A stretch of 64,000 nucleotides of DNA, taken from positions 124,001 through 188,000 of the forward strand of contig NZ_CP144373.1 in assembly GCF_040450955.1 (NCBI RefSeq), written 5' to 3'. Of the stretch, positions 9,756 through 18,584 are shown piece by piece; positions within the stretch are counted from its first letter, which is position 1; the number at the start of each line of letters is the position of its first letter. A program made the position numbers and the translations under genes. The notes under the pieces are model-generated. The model had not been told where the DNA came from. It did no database searches and saw only the letters and a list, made by a program, of their open reading frames with translations. This stretch comes from Thermodesulfovibrio sp. 3907-1M. Its GTDB lineage: Bacteria; Nitrospirota; Thermodesulfovibrionia; Thermodesulfovibrionales; Thermodesulfovibrionaceae.

Positions 9756-10811
9756 ATGATACCAATTTTTATAATATCAAACAGAGCCTTCACAGGGAAA
9801 AACTTTTTTGCCTTAGGACTGGCTCTTACGCTTAAGGAACGAGGGTTTAAAGTAGGATATATAAGACCACTTGGAAGAATTCCTATTAAAAAGGGTGAAG
9901 AGATATTTGATGAAGAAGCTGTCTTCATAAAGGAACTTTTAGGGCTTGAAGAGCCTTTAAGTGTAATATCTCCTTTTGTTTTTACTTATGAAACACAGTA
10001 CAGACTTTTTGAAGGAGCGGATTTAAAAGTAAAAGAAAGAGTTATGAATTCTTTTTCAAAGCAAAACAATAAAGATTTTGTGCTTGTTGTAGGACCAAAT
10101 AACATATTTGAAGGATTTGCTCTTGGAATTGATTCTATAAGCTTATTAAAAGAAACTGATGGCAAGGTTATAGCAATTCAACACTGGGATAGTGAGCTCG
10201 CTATGGATGATATATTTGGCATAAGGCAGCTAAGTAGTGAAAAATTTATTGGTGCAGTGATAAATAAAGTTCCTCCTGAGCAGTTTCATCATGTTAAAGA
10301 AAAAGTAGCTACCTTCATGGAAGGAAAAGGCATAAAAGTTCTGGGAGTTTTTAAAAAAGATAAATTTCTTGAAGCAGTTACAGTAAGAAGACTTATGGAA
10401 GCAATAAATGGTGGTTTGGTCTGCTGCGAGAATAAACTTGATGAGTTCGTTGAAAATCTCTCAATTGGAGCAATGGATCCTGAAACAGCTCTTTCATACT
10501 TTTTAAGAATTCCTAATAAAGCAGTGATAACAGGGATTCACAGAACAGACATTCAGATTGTTGCAATGGAAACCTCTACGAAGTGCCTGATACTTACTGG
10601 TGGAATGCATGCTAATGAAACTGTAACAGGAATTGCCAGAGCTAAAGGTATTCCAATTATTGTTACCCCTCTGGATACATTCACAGCAGTTGACAGAATG
10701 GAAAAACTTATGGGTAAAGCTGTGATAAGAGAAAAGGACAAAGCAATGAAAGCAAAAGAAGTTGTCAGTACTGAATTTGACATTGAAGAATTTTTAAGAA
10801 GAACTAAATGA
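9756..10811 (+). CDS. BioD-like/DRTGG-domain protein (phosphotransacetylase N-terminal type)
   Basis: A 351-residue protein related to the non-catalytic N-terminal part of long phosphotransacetylases. Residues 1 to about 200 form a P-loop BioD/CobQ-like domain that starts IFIISNRAFTGKNFFALGLA. From about 235 there is a DRTGG domain (AVITGIHRTDIQ, CLILTGGM). No catalytic PTA domain is present. Such stand-alone proteins are thought to be regulators of acetyl-CoA metabolism, which matches the synthetase gene upstream. Its ATGA overlaps argB by 4 bp. Confidence 0.75.
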   Translation: MIPIFIISNRAFTGKNFFALGLALTLKERGFKVGYIRPLGRIPIKKGEEIFDEEAVFIKELLGLEEPLSVISPFVFTYETQYRLFEGADLKVKERVMNSFSKQNNKDFVLVVGPNNIFEGFALGIDSISLLKETDGKVIAIQHWDSELAMDDIFGIRQLSSEKFIGAVINKVPPEQFHHVKEKVATFMEGKGIKVLGVFKKDKFLEAVTVRRLMEAINGGLVCCENKLDEFVENLSIGAMDPETALSYFLRIPNKAVITGIHRTDIQIVAMETSTKCLILTGGMHANETVTGIARAKGIPIIVTPLDTFTAVDRMEKLMGKAVIREKDKAMKAKEVVSTEFDIEEFLRRTK

Positions 10812-11683
10812 TTGATATAGAACAGATTCTTCTTGAAAAAGCAAACATCCTTGTTGAAGCTCTCCCTTACATAAGAAAGTTTTATGGTAAAACCTTTGTT
10901 ATAAAATACGGAGGTGCTGCGCAGAAGGAATCTTTTTTAAAAAATGCCTTTGCTCAGGATATTGTCCTTCTCAATTTTATTGGCATAAAGCCAATTGTTG
11001 TTCATGGTGGAGGTCCTAAGATTACGGAACTCATGAAACGTCTTGGTAAAGAGCCTCAATTTATACATGGTCACAGAGTTACTGATAAAGAAACCATGGA
11101 GATTGTTGAGATGATTCTCGGAGGAATTATAAACAAAGAAATTGTTCAGCTTATTAATTCTCATGGTGGAAAGGCTGTTGGACTTACGGGTAAAGATGGA
11201 GGACTTCTTAGAGCAAAGAAAAAACTTTTGAAAATAAACAATGAAGAGGTTGATCTTGGATTTGTTGGTGAGGTAGAAAGAGTCTGTATAGAGGTACTTG
11301 AAACCTTACAAGACAAAGGCTTTATTCCTGTTGTTGCACCGATAGGCTTTGATAAATCTGGACAAAGTTATAATATAAACGCTGATACAGTAGCCTCTGC
11401 AGTTGCAGTAGCAGTAAAAGCTGAAAAGCTTATACTACTTACTGATGTAAAGGGAATAACTGATGAAAACAGTGAACTTCTTTCTACTTTGAAGATGGAA
11501 GAAGCTTTAAAACTGATACAGCAGCAGGTAATTACAGGAGGTATGATTCCCAAAGTTTATGCCTGTCTTAATGCTTTAAAAGGAGATGTTAAAAAAACTC
11601 ATATAATAGACGGAAGAATTCCTCACAGTTTACTTCTTGAGATTTTTACTCAAAGAGGTGTTGGCACTGAAGTTATTCAATGA
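10808..11683 (+). CDS. argB: Acetylglutamate kinase
   Basis: A 291-residue amino-acid kinase. KYGGAAQ near residue 34 is the phosphate-binding Lys motif and VVHGGGPKI the substrate loop. GHRVTD, NADTVASAVA and the late GGMIPK complete the ArgB pattern. It phosphorylates N-acetylglutamate in arginine synthesis. Four-base overlaps join it to the genes before and after, so it sits inside a translationally coupled operon. Confidence 0.95.
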   Translation: MIDIEQILLEKANILVEALPYIRKFYGKTFVIKYGGAAQKESFLKNAFAQDIVLLNFIGIKPIVVHGGGPKITELMKRLGKEPQFIHGHRVTDKETMEIVEMILGGIINKEIVQLINSHGGKAVGLTGKDGGLLRAKKKLLKINNEEVDLGFVGEVERVCIEVLETLQDKGFIPVVAPIGFDKSGQSYNINADTVASAVAVAVKAEKLILLTDVKGITDENSELLSTLKMEEALKLIQQQVITGGMIPKVYACLNALKGDVKKTHIIDGRIPHSLLLEIFTQRGVGTEVIQ

Positions 11684-12408
11684 GCAATCCAAGATTATGC
11701 ATTCAGTATTCTGAGATTTTCCCGGGAAAAAATATAGAGCTTTCAAGGGAAGACAGAAGATATATTTTCAACGTCTTAAGATGTCATAGAGGAGACATTA
11801 TTTCAATTTTTGATGGTAAAGGAAAAAGCTTTAAGGCAAGAATAATTGATGACATAAGCATAGAAGTTCTTGAAGAGGAAAAACTTATCACAGAAGATGC
11901 ATTTTCCCTGAGTTTATGTCAGGCACTTCTTAAAGGTGAGAAAATGGAGATGGTTATACAGAAAGCAACAGAGCTGGGAGTAAAAAAAATAATTCCCTTT
12001 GTAAGTGAAAGATGTGTAATAAAGGAAACCCGTAAAACTGAAAGATGGAGAAAAATAGCAAAAGAAGCCTCTGAGCAGGCACAAAGAAGCATTGTCCCTG
12101 AGATAAATGATGTCATATTTTTCTCTGAATTGATAAAAAAAATAAAAAATGGAATTCTTTTCTGGGAAAAAGCAGAAACTCCCTTAATTCAGATAGTATC
12201 TGACATTAATCCTCACCAGGATGTATTTTTATTAATAGGACCAGAAGGAGGCTTCACCCAAAAAGAAGTCACTCAGGCAGCGGAAAAGAACATAAAGATA
12301 GCAACGCTTGGTAAAAGAATTTTAAAAGCAGAAACAGCTTCCATTGTAGCAGTTTCGCTGGTAAGTTTTTTACTTGAATGGAAGTTTACTTGTAGAAATG
12401 TGATATAA
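11680..12408 (+). CDS. rsmE: 16S rRNA m3U1498 methyltransferase
   Basis: A 242-residue SPOUT-family methyltransferase. An N-terminal PUA-like segment (LRCHRGDIISIFDGKGK) is followed by the knot domain with KATELGVKKIIPF, LLIGPEGGFT and LGKRILKAETASI, which are the RsmE SAM-binding signatures. It methylates U1498 of 16S rRNA. It overlaps argB by 4 bp and is followed after 8 bp by rsfS. Confidence 0.93.
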   Translation: MSNPRLCIQYSEIFPGKNIELSREDRRYIFNVLRCHRGDIISIFDGKGKSFKARIIDDISIEVLEEEKLITEDAFSLSLCQALLKGEKMEMVIQKATELGVKKIIPFVSERCVIKETRKTERWRKIAKEASEQAQRSIVPEINDVIFFSELIKKIKNGILFWEKAETPLIQIVSDINPHQDVFLLIGPEGGFTQKEVTQAAEKNIKIATLGKRILKAETASIVAVSLVSFLLEWKFTCRNVI

Positions 12409-12416
12409 TTAATCAG

Positions 12417-12791
12417 ATGGATTCAAAACAAAAGGCTTTAAAAACAGCAAAATTACTTTACGATAAAAAAGCACAGGACATTACAATTCTTGAACTTAAA
12501 GATCTTACTATAATCACTGATTACTTTGTCATATGTTCTGCTGAAAGTACAACCCAGGTAAAAGCCCTTACGGAGTATTTAGAAGAAACTATGAAGGTTG
12601 AGGGATACAAACCCTATTCTGTAGAAGGATTTTCTTATGCTCACTGGGTTTTAATGGATTATGGTGATGTAATTGTTCATATATTTCTGGAAGAAACAAG
12701 AAGGTTTTATGATCTTGAAAGACTATGGCTTGATGCTCCAAGAATTCAGACAGAGTTTACCTTAGATAAAAGCCGTGCAGTGTATAGATAA
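12417..12791 (+). CDS. rsfS: Ribosomal silencing factor RsfS
   Basis: A 124-residue RsfS/YbeB/Iojap protein with ITDYFVICSAEST, GYKPYSVEGF and the closing ...DYGDVIVHIF..RRFYDLERLW pattern. It binds ribosomal protein L14 and blocks subunit joining when nutrients run out. Its end overlaps the convergent TonB-like gene by 35 bp. Confidence 0.95.
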   Translation: MDSKQKALKTAKLLYDKKAQDITILELKDLTIITDYFVICSAESTTQVKALTEYLEETMKVEGYKPYSVEGFSYAHWVLMDYGDVIVHIFLEETRRFYDLERLWLDAPRIQTEFTLDKSRAVYR

Positions 12792-13506
12792 AGTGTCCTG
12801 TTATTGTAAGGCTGTCTTTCTGCCAATCATCAGGCAGGGGCCAGAATGGTTCAGCATCTTTCAGCGCCTTTATTGCCGCATCATCAAGCATTCTGTAACC
12901 TGAAGTTCTTAGAAGTTCTATAGCCTTAAGTTTGCCTTTTTTGTCAATTGTAAATCTTATGTAAAGATCACCATATATGCCTCTCTCTGCAGCCTGAGGA
13001 GGATACTGCCAGACCCTTTCTATTTTTTCCTTTAACCTTTCAAGATATCCCCAGTCATTAAATTCCTTAGCTGAAAAACTTAATCCTCGTGATTGTTCTA
13101 ACTCCTGACTTTTTTGAGATTTTCTTGAAAGCCTGGCAATTACATCTTTATCAAAAATATCTGCAGCCCGAGATGGAGTTAACTCTTTAAACTGTTTTTC
13201 TGTCTTCAAACTTCCAAAAGAAGCTGTTTCTTTCTGTTTTTCAATACTCTCTCCCTGATTACCTTTTGGAATAGCACTTAAATATTTTGGCTGTTTTGAT
13301 TCTCTTATGGGAGGAAGCTTTTCAAGGTGTTTTGGTGGAGGAGTTTTTAAAGATGGTGAAATTTTAGGCATTTGCTGAGATAAGGGCACAATTACCACTG
13401 ATACAGGTTCTTGAGACCTGGCAGGTTTAAAATAATCCTGCAAAATCAGGATAAATATAAACAGCAAAATATGAAAAATACAGGAATAAATTAAAGCTTT
13501 CTTCAC
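12757..13506 (-). CDS. TonB-family energy-transducer protein
   Basis: A 249-residue protein with one N-terminal membrane segment, a Pro/Lys-rich periplasmic linker (PSLKTPPPKHLEKLPP), and a C-terminal TonB fold: IYGDLYIRFTIDKKGKL, TSGYRMLDDAAIKALKDAEPF. It would couple inner-membrane energy to outer-membrane transport, which implies a Gram-negative envelope. No ExbB/ExbD genes are nearby. It follows the reductase gene by 4 bp in the same direction. Confidence 0.85.
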   Translation of the reverse strand: MKKALIYSCIFHILLFIFILILQDYFKPARSQEPVSVVIVPLSQQMPKISPSLKTPPPKHLEKLPPIRESKQPKYLSAIPKGNQGESIEKQKETASFGSLKTEKQFKELTPSRAADIFDKDVIARLSRKSQKSQELEQSRGLSFSAKEFNDWGYLERLKEKIERVWQYPPQAAERGIYGDLYIRFTIDKKGKLKAIELLRTSGYRMLDDAAIKALKDAEPFWPLPDDWQKDSLTITGHFIYTLHGFYLR

Positions 13507-13510
13507 AATT

Positions 13511-14653
13511 TTATTTTATCTTAAATTGAGCAATTCTTGAAATTAAGCTTCCGAAGGCTTTTAAATAAAGCGGAATAAGTTTTTTCCCCTGCTTTTTTCT
13601 TAACCATAAAGCCATTGCAAGCTCCTGAATGGCAGGGTCTCTGTGAATATTAAGCCAGCGATCCATTCTTTCGTCATTGCCAAACATAAAATCCTGAAAC
13701 TTCTTCATCATGCTGAATTGCCTCAAAAAATTCTCATTCCAGAGTTTTTCATATAATCTTATATCCCTTTGAATGATTGCTTCTGAGGCAAACTGCGCAG
13801 ACTTCATAGAATAGTATATCCCTTCAAAGGAAACAGGCATTACACTGCCCAGAGCATCTCCACAGAAAAGAATATTATTCATAAAAAATTTTCTTTTCTT
13901 CCATCTCGGAATTTTATACGCTCTCAATTGAAAATAATCTGCCTGCAGGGCAAATCTTTTTTTAAGAAAACCTTCAATAAGACTCTTTAGCTTTTTAATA
14001 TCCTCTGAACCAGTTCCAACTGAGAAATAGTTTGTGCCTGGAAAAACCCATGAGTAAAAAAATGAAGCATGAGCATTACCAAACCAGAACTCACATGTAT
14101 CTTTTGTTTGTGAATCTGAAGGAATATGGAGGCTTACTGTCCAGTAATACTCAGGTTTTGGCAGTCCTGTAATGGCACAAACCTTTGAGTTAACCCCATC
14201 GGCAGCAATGATGTATTCAGAATAGATTTTTATAACTTTACCTGTTTTTTCTCTTGCCGTTGATTTAAATTTATTGCCAAGATTTTCTATGTTTACCAAT
14301 TCTGATTCAATAATCTTTACTCCTCTGGTTTCAGACAGTTTTCTTAAGAATGAATCAAAGCTTTGACGATTAAAAATCAGAATTTCTCCATCTGTAAGGG
14401 AGACTTCTATTGGTTCTGAAAAGGGAGGAAATATTTTTACTTTTGTTGCTCTGTTAAATTCAACCTCTTTTTGAATTTCATTTAAAATATTAAATTCTTT
14501 TAGCCCTGCAGATGGAATTCCTCCTCCACAGGGCTTATTAAAGGAAAGATTTTTTTCAATTAAGACAGTTTCTATCCCTTTTTCTGCAAGTAATCTTGAA
14601 GCAGTACTGCCAGCTGGTCCTCCACCGACAACCAAAACTTGGCATTCCATCAA
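13511..14653 (-). CDS. FAD-dependent geranylgeranyl-reductase-family oxidoreductase
   Basis: A 380-residue flavoprotein of the group 1 GR2 family. The N-terminal dinucleotide fold is VLVVGGGPAGSTASRLLAEKG, written here only for its GGGPAG core, followed by the second FAD motif FCGDALGSVMPVSFEG about 270 residues in. Family members saturate isoprenoid chains of lipids or quinones. The Met at codon 2 may be the true start. The gene appears to lead the tonB-like gene in a two-gene unit. Confidence 0.75.
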   Translation of the reverse strand: MMECQVLVVGGGPAGSTASRLLAEKGIETVLIEKNLSFNKPCGGGIPSAGLKEFNILNEIQKEVEFNRATKVKIFPPFSEPIEVSLTDGEILIFNRQSFDSFLRKLSETRGVKIIESELVNIENLGNKFKSTAREKTGKVIKIYSEYIIAADGVNSKVCAITGLPKPEYYWTVSLHIPSDSQTKDTCEFWFGNAHASFFYSWVFPGTNYFSVGTGSEDIKKLKSLIEGFLKKRFALQADYFQLRAYKIPRWKKRKFFMNNILFCGDALGSVMPVSFEGIYYSMKSAQFASEAIIQRDIRLYEKLWNENFLRQFSMMKKFQDFMFGNDERMDRWLNIHRDPAIQELAMALWLRKKQGKKLIPLYLKAFGSLISRIAQFKIK

Positions 14654-14694
14654 TACTCTTTTTTACCCTCAGTCAAACCAAAGGTCAGTGTTTT

Positions 14695-15138
14695 TTATTG
14701 CTTTTTGGTTACAACCAGCACAGGGCATGGAGCATTTCTGATAACTCTCTGTGTAGTGCTGCCTACAAAAAACCTTTCAACGCCACTTCTTGGAAGTGTT
14801 CCGATAATTATTAAATCAATGTTGTTTTCTTTTGCATATTTGATAATTTCTTCATATGGAATGCCTCTTAACACGGCAGTTTCAACATTTTTGAAGTCTT
14901 CAAGCATATCCGCTCCGAAACTATCAAGATTCTTTTTAGCATGAGCCTCAAGGTCCTTATAAAGCTCTGTTATTGATGGATGTGGGATGTGGAGATTTGA
15001 TGCTTTCTCAATATCGTAGATAACATGGAGAAGATATAACTTTGCATTAAACATTTTTGCAAGGTCTACAGCATAAGAAAGAGCATACAAGGACTCATCT
15101 GAAAAATCTGTTGGTAAAAGAATCTTCTGGAATTTCAT
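14695..15138 (-). CDS. Universal stress protein (UspA family)
   Basis: A 147-residue UspA domain: ILLPTDFSDES at the N-terminus, DLIIIGTLPRSG in the middle and the ATP-binding Gly pattern near the end (GVERFFVGSTTQRVI), then APCPVLVV. The presence of the G-x9-G-S/T motif suggests the ATP-binding subtype. The precise role is unknown. Confidence 0.92.
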   Translation of the reverse strand: MKFQKILLPTDFSDESLYALSYAVDLAKMFNAKLYLLHVIYDIEKASNLHIPHPSITELYKDLEAHAKKNLDSFGADMLEDFKNVETAVLRGIPYEEIIKYAKENNIDLIIIGTLPRSGVERFFVGSTTQRVIRNAPCPVLVVTKKQ

Positions 15139-15147
15139 AATACCCTC

Positions 15148-15957
15148 CTAGTTTTTAATGTTTTTTAAGTATATCAATCTCATACCCTCAATTACAAGAT
15201 GTTTATTCAACAAATGTTTTTTATGCATGTATTTTGAAAGTAATTGAGAGTATCCACCGGTTAAAACAATTTCAAGCTGACGGTTTATTTTTTTTTCAAT
15301 ATCCTCTACTATTCCCTCAATAGCATACACTGTTCCCAGCACTACTCCGCTAAGAATTGCTGAATGAGTATCTATTCCAGGAACATCAAAATCTTTTTCC
15401 AGGTCCACCAATGGTAAGCTGGCTGTTTTTTCTTTAAGAGAATAGTTCATCGTGCCTACTCCAGGCATTATTGCTCCTCCAAGAACTTCTCCTTCCTGAG
15501 TAACAACTGTTATTGTGGTAGCTGTTCCAGCATCTACAACTGCCACATTTTTTCTGAATAATTCATAGGCAGCCACCGTAGCAGCAAGTCTGTCAACTCC
15601 AAAAGACTCTGGATTACGAATCCTTAAAGCCAGTCCTGAAGGAGTTTTGGAGGTAATGACAATTACTTTATTGTAAACTCTTTTTAAAAAAGAAAAAATT
15701 TTCTTTGTAAGCTCGGGCACAACAGAACAAACTATGCAATCACAACTTTGATGGTTACTGAATAGATGGGAAAAATTCTCGTATTCCCAATTTAATACTT
15801 CCTCTGTATCAAAAGAAATCAGATTAAAGTCAGAACTGTAAGGCGTTCTAAAAAAAGCGAAATTCACAGTGGAATTTCCTATTTTAATCGCCACGAGTTC
15901 ACTTTGCCCTGAGTAAGGTGACATCTCCTGCACAGATTTTTTCATAAGTTCCATCAT
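15148..15957 (-). CDS. coaX: Type III pantothenate kinase (CoaX), variant motif 1
   Basis: CoaX of the ASKHA fold: ESFGVDRLAATVAAYEL, VVDAGTATTITVV and GGAIMPGVGTM match motifs 2-4. It phosphorylates pantothenate, the first step of CoA synthesis. Motif 1, normally DxGNT with a metal/ATP-binding Asp, reads IKIGNST here, with Lys for Asp. The frame extends to 15957 and overlaps birA by 59 bp; a GTG or Met nearer the IKIGN motif (Met at 15924) may be the true start. The altered motif raises doubt about activity, but the frame is intact. Confidence 0.8.
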   Translation of the reverse strand: MMELMKKSVQEMSPYSGQSELVAIKIGNSTVNFAFFRTPYSSDFNLISFDTEEVLNWEYENFSHLFSNHQSCDCIVCSVVPELTKKIFSFLKRVYNKVIVITSKTPSGLALRIRNPESFGVDRLAATVAAYELFRKNVAVVDAGTATTITVVTQEGEVLGGAIMPGVGTMNYSLKEKTASLPLVDLEKDFDVPGIDTHSAILSGVVLGTVYAIEGIVEDIEKKINRQLEIVLTGGYSQLLSKYMHKKHLLNKHLVIEGMRLIYLKNIKN

Positions 15958-16696
15958 TCAGTTTTACTATGAGTCTACCCTCTTCATCTATTGCTTCTGC
16001 TGTAGCAACGATTTCTCTATCTGCTAAAACTATTTTAACCTGTCTTCCGATGGTGCCACTGAGTTGCATCCAGCGGTCAATAATTGTTTTTCTCTGTCTT
16101 TTTTCAAGTAATTGATACCATTTATCAAACTCTTTAATTATCTCCACTGTAAGAATCTCCCTTGAAAAATCTTCTCCCCTGTATATTTTAAGAGAAGAAG
16201 CTATCTCTTTAATCTCTTCTGGTATATCTTCTTCTGTCATATTTACATTAATACCAATACCAACAATAGCGGACTTTATTTTTTCTCCTTCAATCTTCAT
16301 TTCTGTAAGAATCCCGCCAATCTTTTTATCGTCAATCAGCATGTCATTAGGCCATTTAATCATCACAGGTATGTCAGTATATCTTCTTAAGGCTGTTGTA
16401 CAAGCCACAACACTTGTTAAAGTAAGCAGTGTAGCATATTTTGGAGGGATATCAGGTTTCAGAGCAATGCTCATATAAAGATTTTTCCCTGAAGGTGAAA
16501 TCCATTTTCTGCCCAATCTTCCTTTGCCTTTTGTTTGTCTGTCTGCAACCACAACGGTTCCAGAAGGATAACCCTGTTTTAAAAGCTCATTTGCCTTAGA
16601 ATTGGTTGATTCAACCTCATTATAGATCACAATCTCTTTTCCGATTTCCAATCCAGAAGGTAATGACTTCTTTAGATCTTCAGCTGTAAATTCCAT
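15899..16696 (-). CDS. birA: Biotin-[acetyl-CoA-carboxylase] ligase, monofunctional
   Basis: A 265-residue biotin protein ligase. The catalytic loop GKGRLGRKW, MIKWPNDMLID, KIGGILTEM and GIGINVNM are all present, and a C-terminal SH3-like domain follows. There is no N-terminal HTH domain, so it should not repress biotin genes. The 3' end overlaps coaX, an arrangement common in bacteria. Confidence 0.93.
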   Translation of the reverse strand: MEFTAEDLKKSLPSGLEIGKEIVIYNEVESTNSKANELLKQGYPSGTVVVADRQTKGKGRLGRKWISPSGKNLYMSIALKPDIPPKYATLLTLTSVVACTTALRRYTDIPVMIKWPNDMLIDDKKIGGILTEMKIEGEKIKSAIVGIGINVNMTEEDIPEEIKEIASSLKIYRGEDFSREILTVEIIKEFDKWYQLLEKRQRKTIIDRWMQLSGTIGRQVKIVLADREIVATAEAIDEEGRLIVKLNDGTYEKICAGDVTLLRAK

Positions 16697-16700
16697 GCTC

Positions 16701-17321
16701 TTACTCCTCTGGTTTAAGTATTATTACTTCTATTTTCCCTTTAAGTTTTTTAGCAAACTCTTGAGCATCTTTTTCAGAACCAACAATACTTCCATAGTGC
16801 ATGGGAATTGCTATTTTAGGCTTAATATCCAGTGCAGCCTGAACAGCTTCCTCTGCAGTCATAACATAGGTTCCTGAAACTGGAAGTAAAGCAATATCAA
16901 CATCTTTAAAAGTTTTCATCTCTGGAATATAATCCGTATCTCCAGCAATATAAATTCTTTTACCCATTACTTTAAAAATATATCCAACCCATCCTTTCTC
17001 CTTTGGATGAAACTTTTTGTTTGTATTGTAAGATGGAACAGCTTCTATTTCTATACCTTCTACAGTAATTCTGTCTCCAGGTTTAACAATAACTTCCTTT
17101 GCCTTGATCTTACCTGAACAATCCTCTGGAAGAACAACAACTGTATCAGGAGTTAAAAGTTTTTTAATGTCATCAGGGCTGAAGTGATCATAATGTTCGT
17201 GAGTAACAAGAATAATGTCAGCTCTGTCAGGTTTTTTAATCTGAAACGGATCAGTGTAAATAACTTTTTCTCCTATGATTTTAAAACTATCGTGTCCAAG
17301 CCATTTAATATTCTCCAACAT
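16701..17321 (-). CDS. UPF0173 metallo-beta-lactamase-fold hydrolase
   Basis: A 206-residue MBL-fold protein with VTHEHYDHFS as the metal motif, IYIAGDTDYIPEM and a late MHYGSIVG, the pattern of the UPF0173 metal-dependent hydrolases. The substrate is unknown. It lies 4 bp upstream of birA and reads away from the tRNA gene. Confidence 0.88.
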   Translation of the reverse strand: MLENIKWLGHDSFKIIGEKVIYTDPFQIKKPDRADIILVTHEHYDHFSPDDIKKLLTPDTVVVLPEDCSGKIKAKEVIVKPGDRITVEGIEIEAVPSYNTNKKFHPKEKGWVGYIFKVMGKRIYIAGDTDYIPEMKTFKDVDIALLPVSGTYVMTAEEAVQAALDIKPKIAIPMHYGSIVGSEKDAQEFAKKLKGKIEVIILKPEE

Positions 17322-17380
17322 TTTATACCTCCTAAAAGATATTTGATATATAATACTAAATTTTGTTTGAACTTCACAAT

Positions 17381-17409
17381 TTGACTTTTTTCAATTTTTT
17401 TTATTAGAT
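17381..17409 (+). promoter_or_regulatory. Possible promoter of the tRNA-Pro gene
   Basis: TTGACT at 17381-17386 is separated by 17 bp of A/T from TTAGAT at 17404-17409, 12 bp before the tRNA. The -10 is weak, so this is a tentative call. Confidence 0.35.
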
Positions 17410-18579
17410 TAAATAGTTATCGGGGCGTAGCGCAGCTTGGATAGCGCACCTGCCTTGGGAGCAGGGGGTCGGTGGTTCAAATCCACTCGCCCCGATAGGA
17501 TTTTCAAGGGTTTTTAAATTTGCATTAACCACATCATTAACCACACGTTCACCACATATAGACTCAAGAGCTTGAATAGCGTTCTGAAGCACTGGTAAAG
17601 CCACTTTTGTATAGATCATGGTGGTTGTTATCTGTTCGTGCCCTAACAATGCCTGTATGGCTCTTATGTCTATTCCCTGTTCTAACAGGTGGGTTGCGAA
17701 GGTGTGTCTCAGTTGATGTGGCTTAATGGGTCTGTCAATGCCTGCTTTTTTAGCTATTCTCTTAATAGCCTTTCTAATATCAGTTAAAGGTTTACCCGTA
17801 ACAGGTGATGGAAATACAAGGGGATTGGCGTCGGTTTTAATGCTTTTAAGGGTAATGAGTGCCTGTTTTAGGTGACTGCTCATTGGTATAAATCTTTCCT
17901 TGTTGCCTTTGCCTTTCGTAACTTTTATCAGGTTGTATTCGAAGAAAATGTCTGCCCATCTCAGGTTGAAAGCCTCATTCTTTCTCATACCTGCGTGGTA
18001 AAGACATAAAAACAATGCATAGTAGAATGGTTCTGTTTTAGCAGCGTTGATAAAATTTACAGCGGTTTGAAAATCAAGCGGTTCAGGTAGCCTGTATCTA
18101 TGAGGAAGTCGTTTAACATTTTTAAGTGGTTCAAGGGTGTATCCATGTTCGAAAGCAAATCTTGACATTGCACATAGAGTATTCAGTTCAACGTTAACAG
18201 CCCTGTATCCTTTAATGCTTTTTTCTTTCATCTGTTTAAGTCTTTTAAGTTTGTAGGCTTCAACAAGTTTTGGGGTGATAAGTTCAAAAGAAAAATTACC
18301 AAAGAAAGGGATAAGATTTTTTATAAGTATTCTTTGTTTTTCTTTAAAAGTCTTTTCTGATTGATGGATTCTTACAAAGTCAAGATATTCAAAGGCAATG
18401 TCTGATATGGTTTTTGTGGTTTTCTGTTCTCTCTTAGAAAGATGTTTTTTAAGTTCCTGTTCGTATATAACAGCCTCATCGTAAGTTCCCTGAAATACTT
18501 CATAGTATCGTTTTTTTCTGCCAAGTCTAACGTCAATAAGCCACTTGTTCTGTTCTGGTTTGTAGGGTCTAACAGACAT
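17404..18579 (-). CDS. int: Tyrosine integrase of the element
   Basis: A 391-residue phage-type integrase. It has a short N-terminal arm-binding region, a SAM-like core-binding domain (about 70-160) and a catalytic domain with Arg in GMRKNEAFNLRW, Lys in TKGKGNKERF, HQLRHTFATHLL, LLGHEQI and the nucleophile in TTMIYTKV. Catalysis ends about 60 residues before the stop. The last 30 or so residues (IGASGFEPPTPCSQGR onward) are the antisense translation of tRNA-Pro, so the C-terminal tail would differ in the excised circle. It probably mediates integration into this tRNA. Confidence 0.92.
   Translation of the reverse strand: MSVRPYKPEQNKWLIDVRLGRKKRYYEVFQGTYDEAVIYEQELKKHLSKREQKTTKTISDIAFEYLDFVRIHQSEKTFKEKQRILIKNLIPFFGNFSFELITPKLVEAYKLKRLKQMKEKSIKGYRAVNVELNTLCAMSRFAFEHGYTLEPLKNVKRLPHRYRLPEPLDFQTAVNFINAAKTEPFYYALFLCLYHAGMRKNEAFNLRWADIFFEYNLIKVTKGKGNKERFIPMSSHLKQALITLKSIKTDANPLVFPSPVTGKPLTDIRKAIKRIAKKAGIDRPIKPHQLRHTFATHLLEQGIDIRAIQALLGHEQITTTMIYTKVALPVLQNAIQALESICGERVVNDVVNANLKTLENPIGASGFEPPTPCSQGRCAIQAALRPDNYLI
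17421..17495 (+). tRNA. tRNA-Pro (anticodon UGG)
   Basis: A full cloverleaf can be drawn. The acceptor arm CGGGGCG pairs with CGCCCCG, the D arm is GCGC...GCGC, the anticodon stem CCTGC/GCAGG encloses loop CTTGGGA with anticodon TGG, and the T arm has GGTTCAAAT. The discriminator is A and CCA is not encoded. The gene's 3' end is the junction with the mobile element, and the integrase frame runs antisense through all of it. Confidence 0.95.
17450..17495 (+). other. Presumed left attachment site (attL) in the tRNA-Pro 3' half
   Basis: A tyrosine integrase gene lies directly beside the 3' end of an intact tRNA gene, and the genes beyond are conjugative. This is the usual sign of integration into the tRNA 3' half. 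The core length cannot be set without the matching repeat (attR), which is not in this window. Confidence 0.55.
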
Positions 18580-18584
18580 ATTGG

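Noticed and set aside
14596-14944. Plus-strand ORFs over the reductase and uspA genes
   Set aside because: They are antisense to well-recognised proteins and encode no known pattern.
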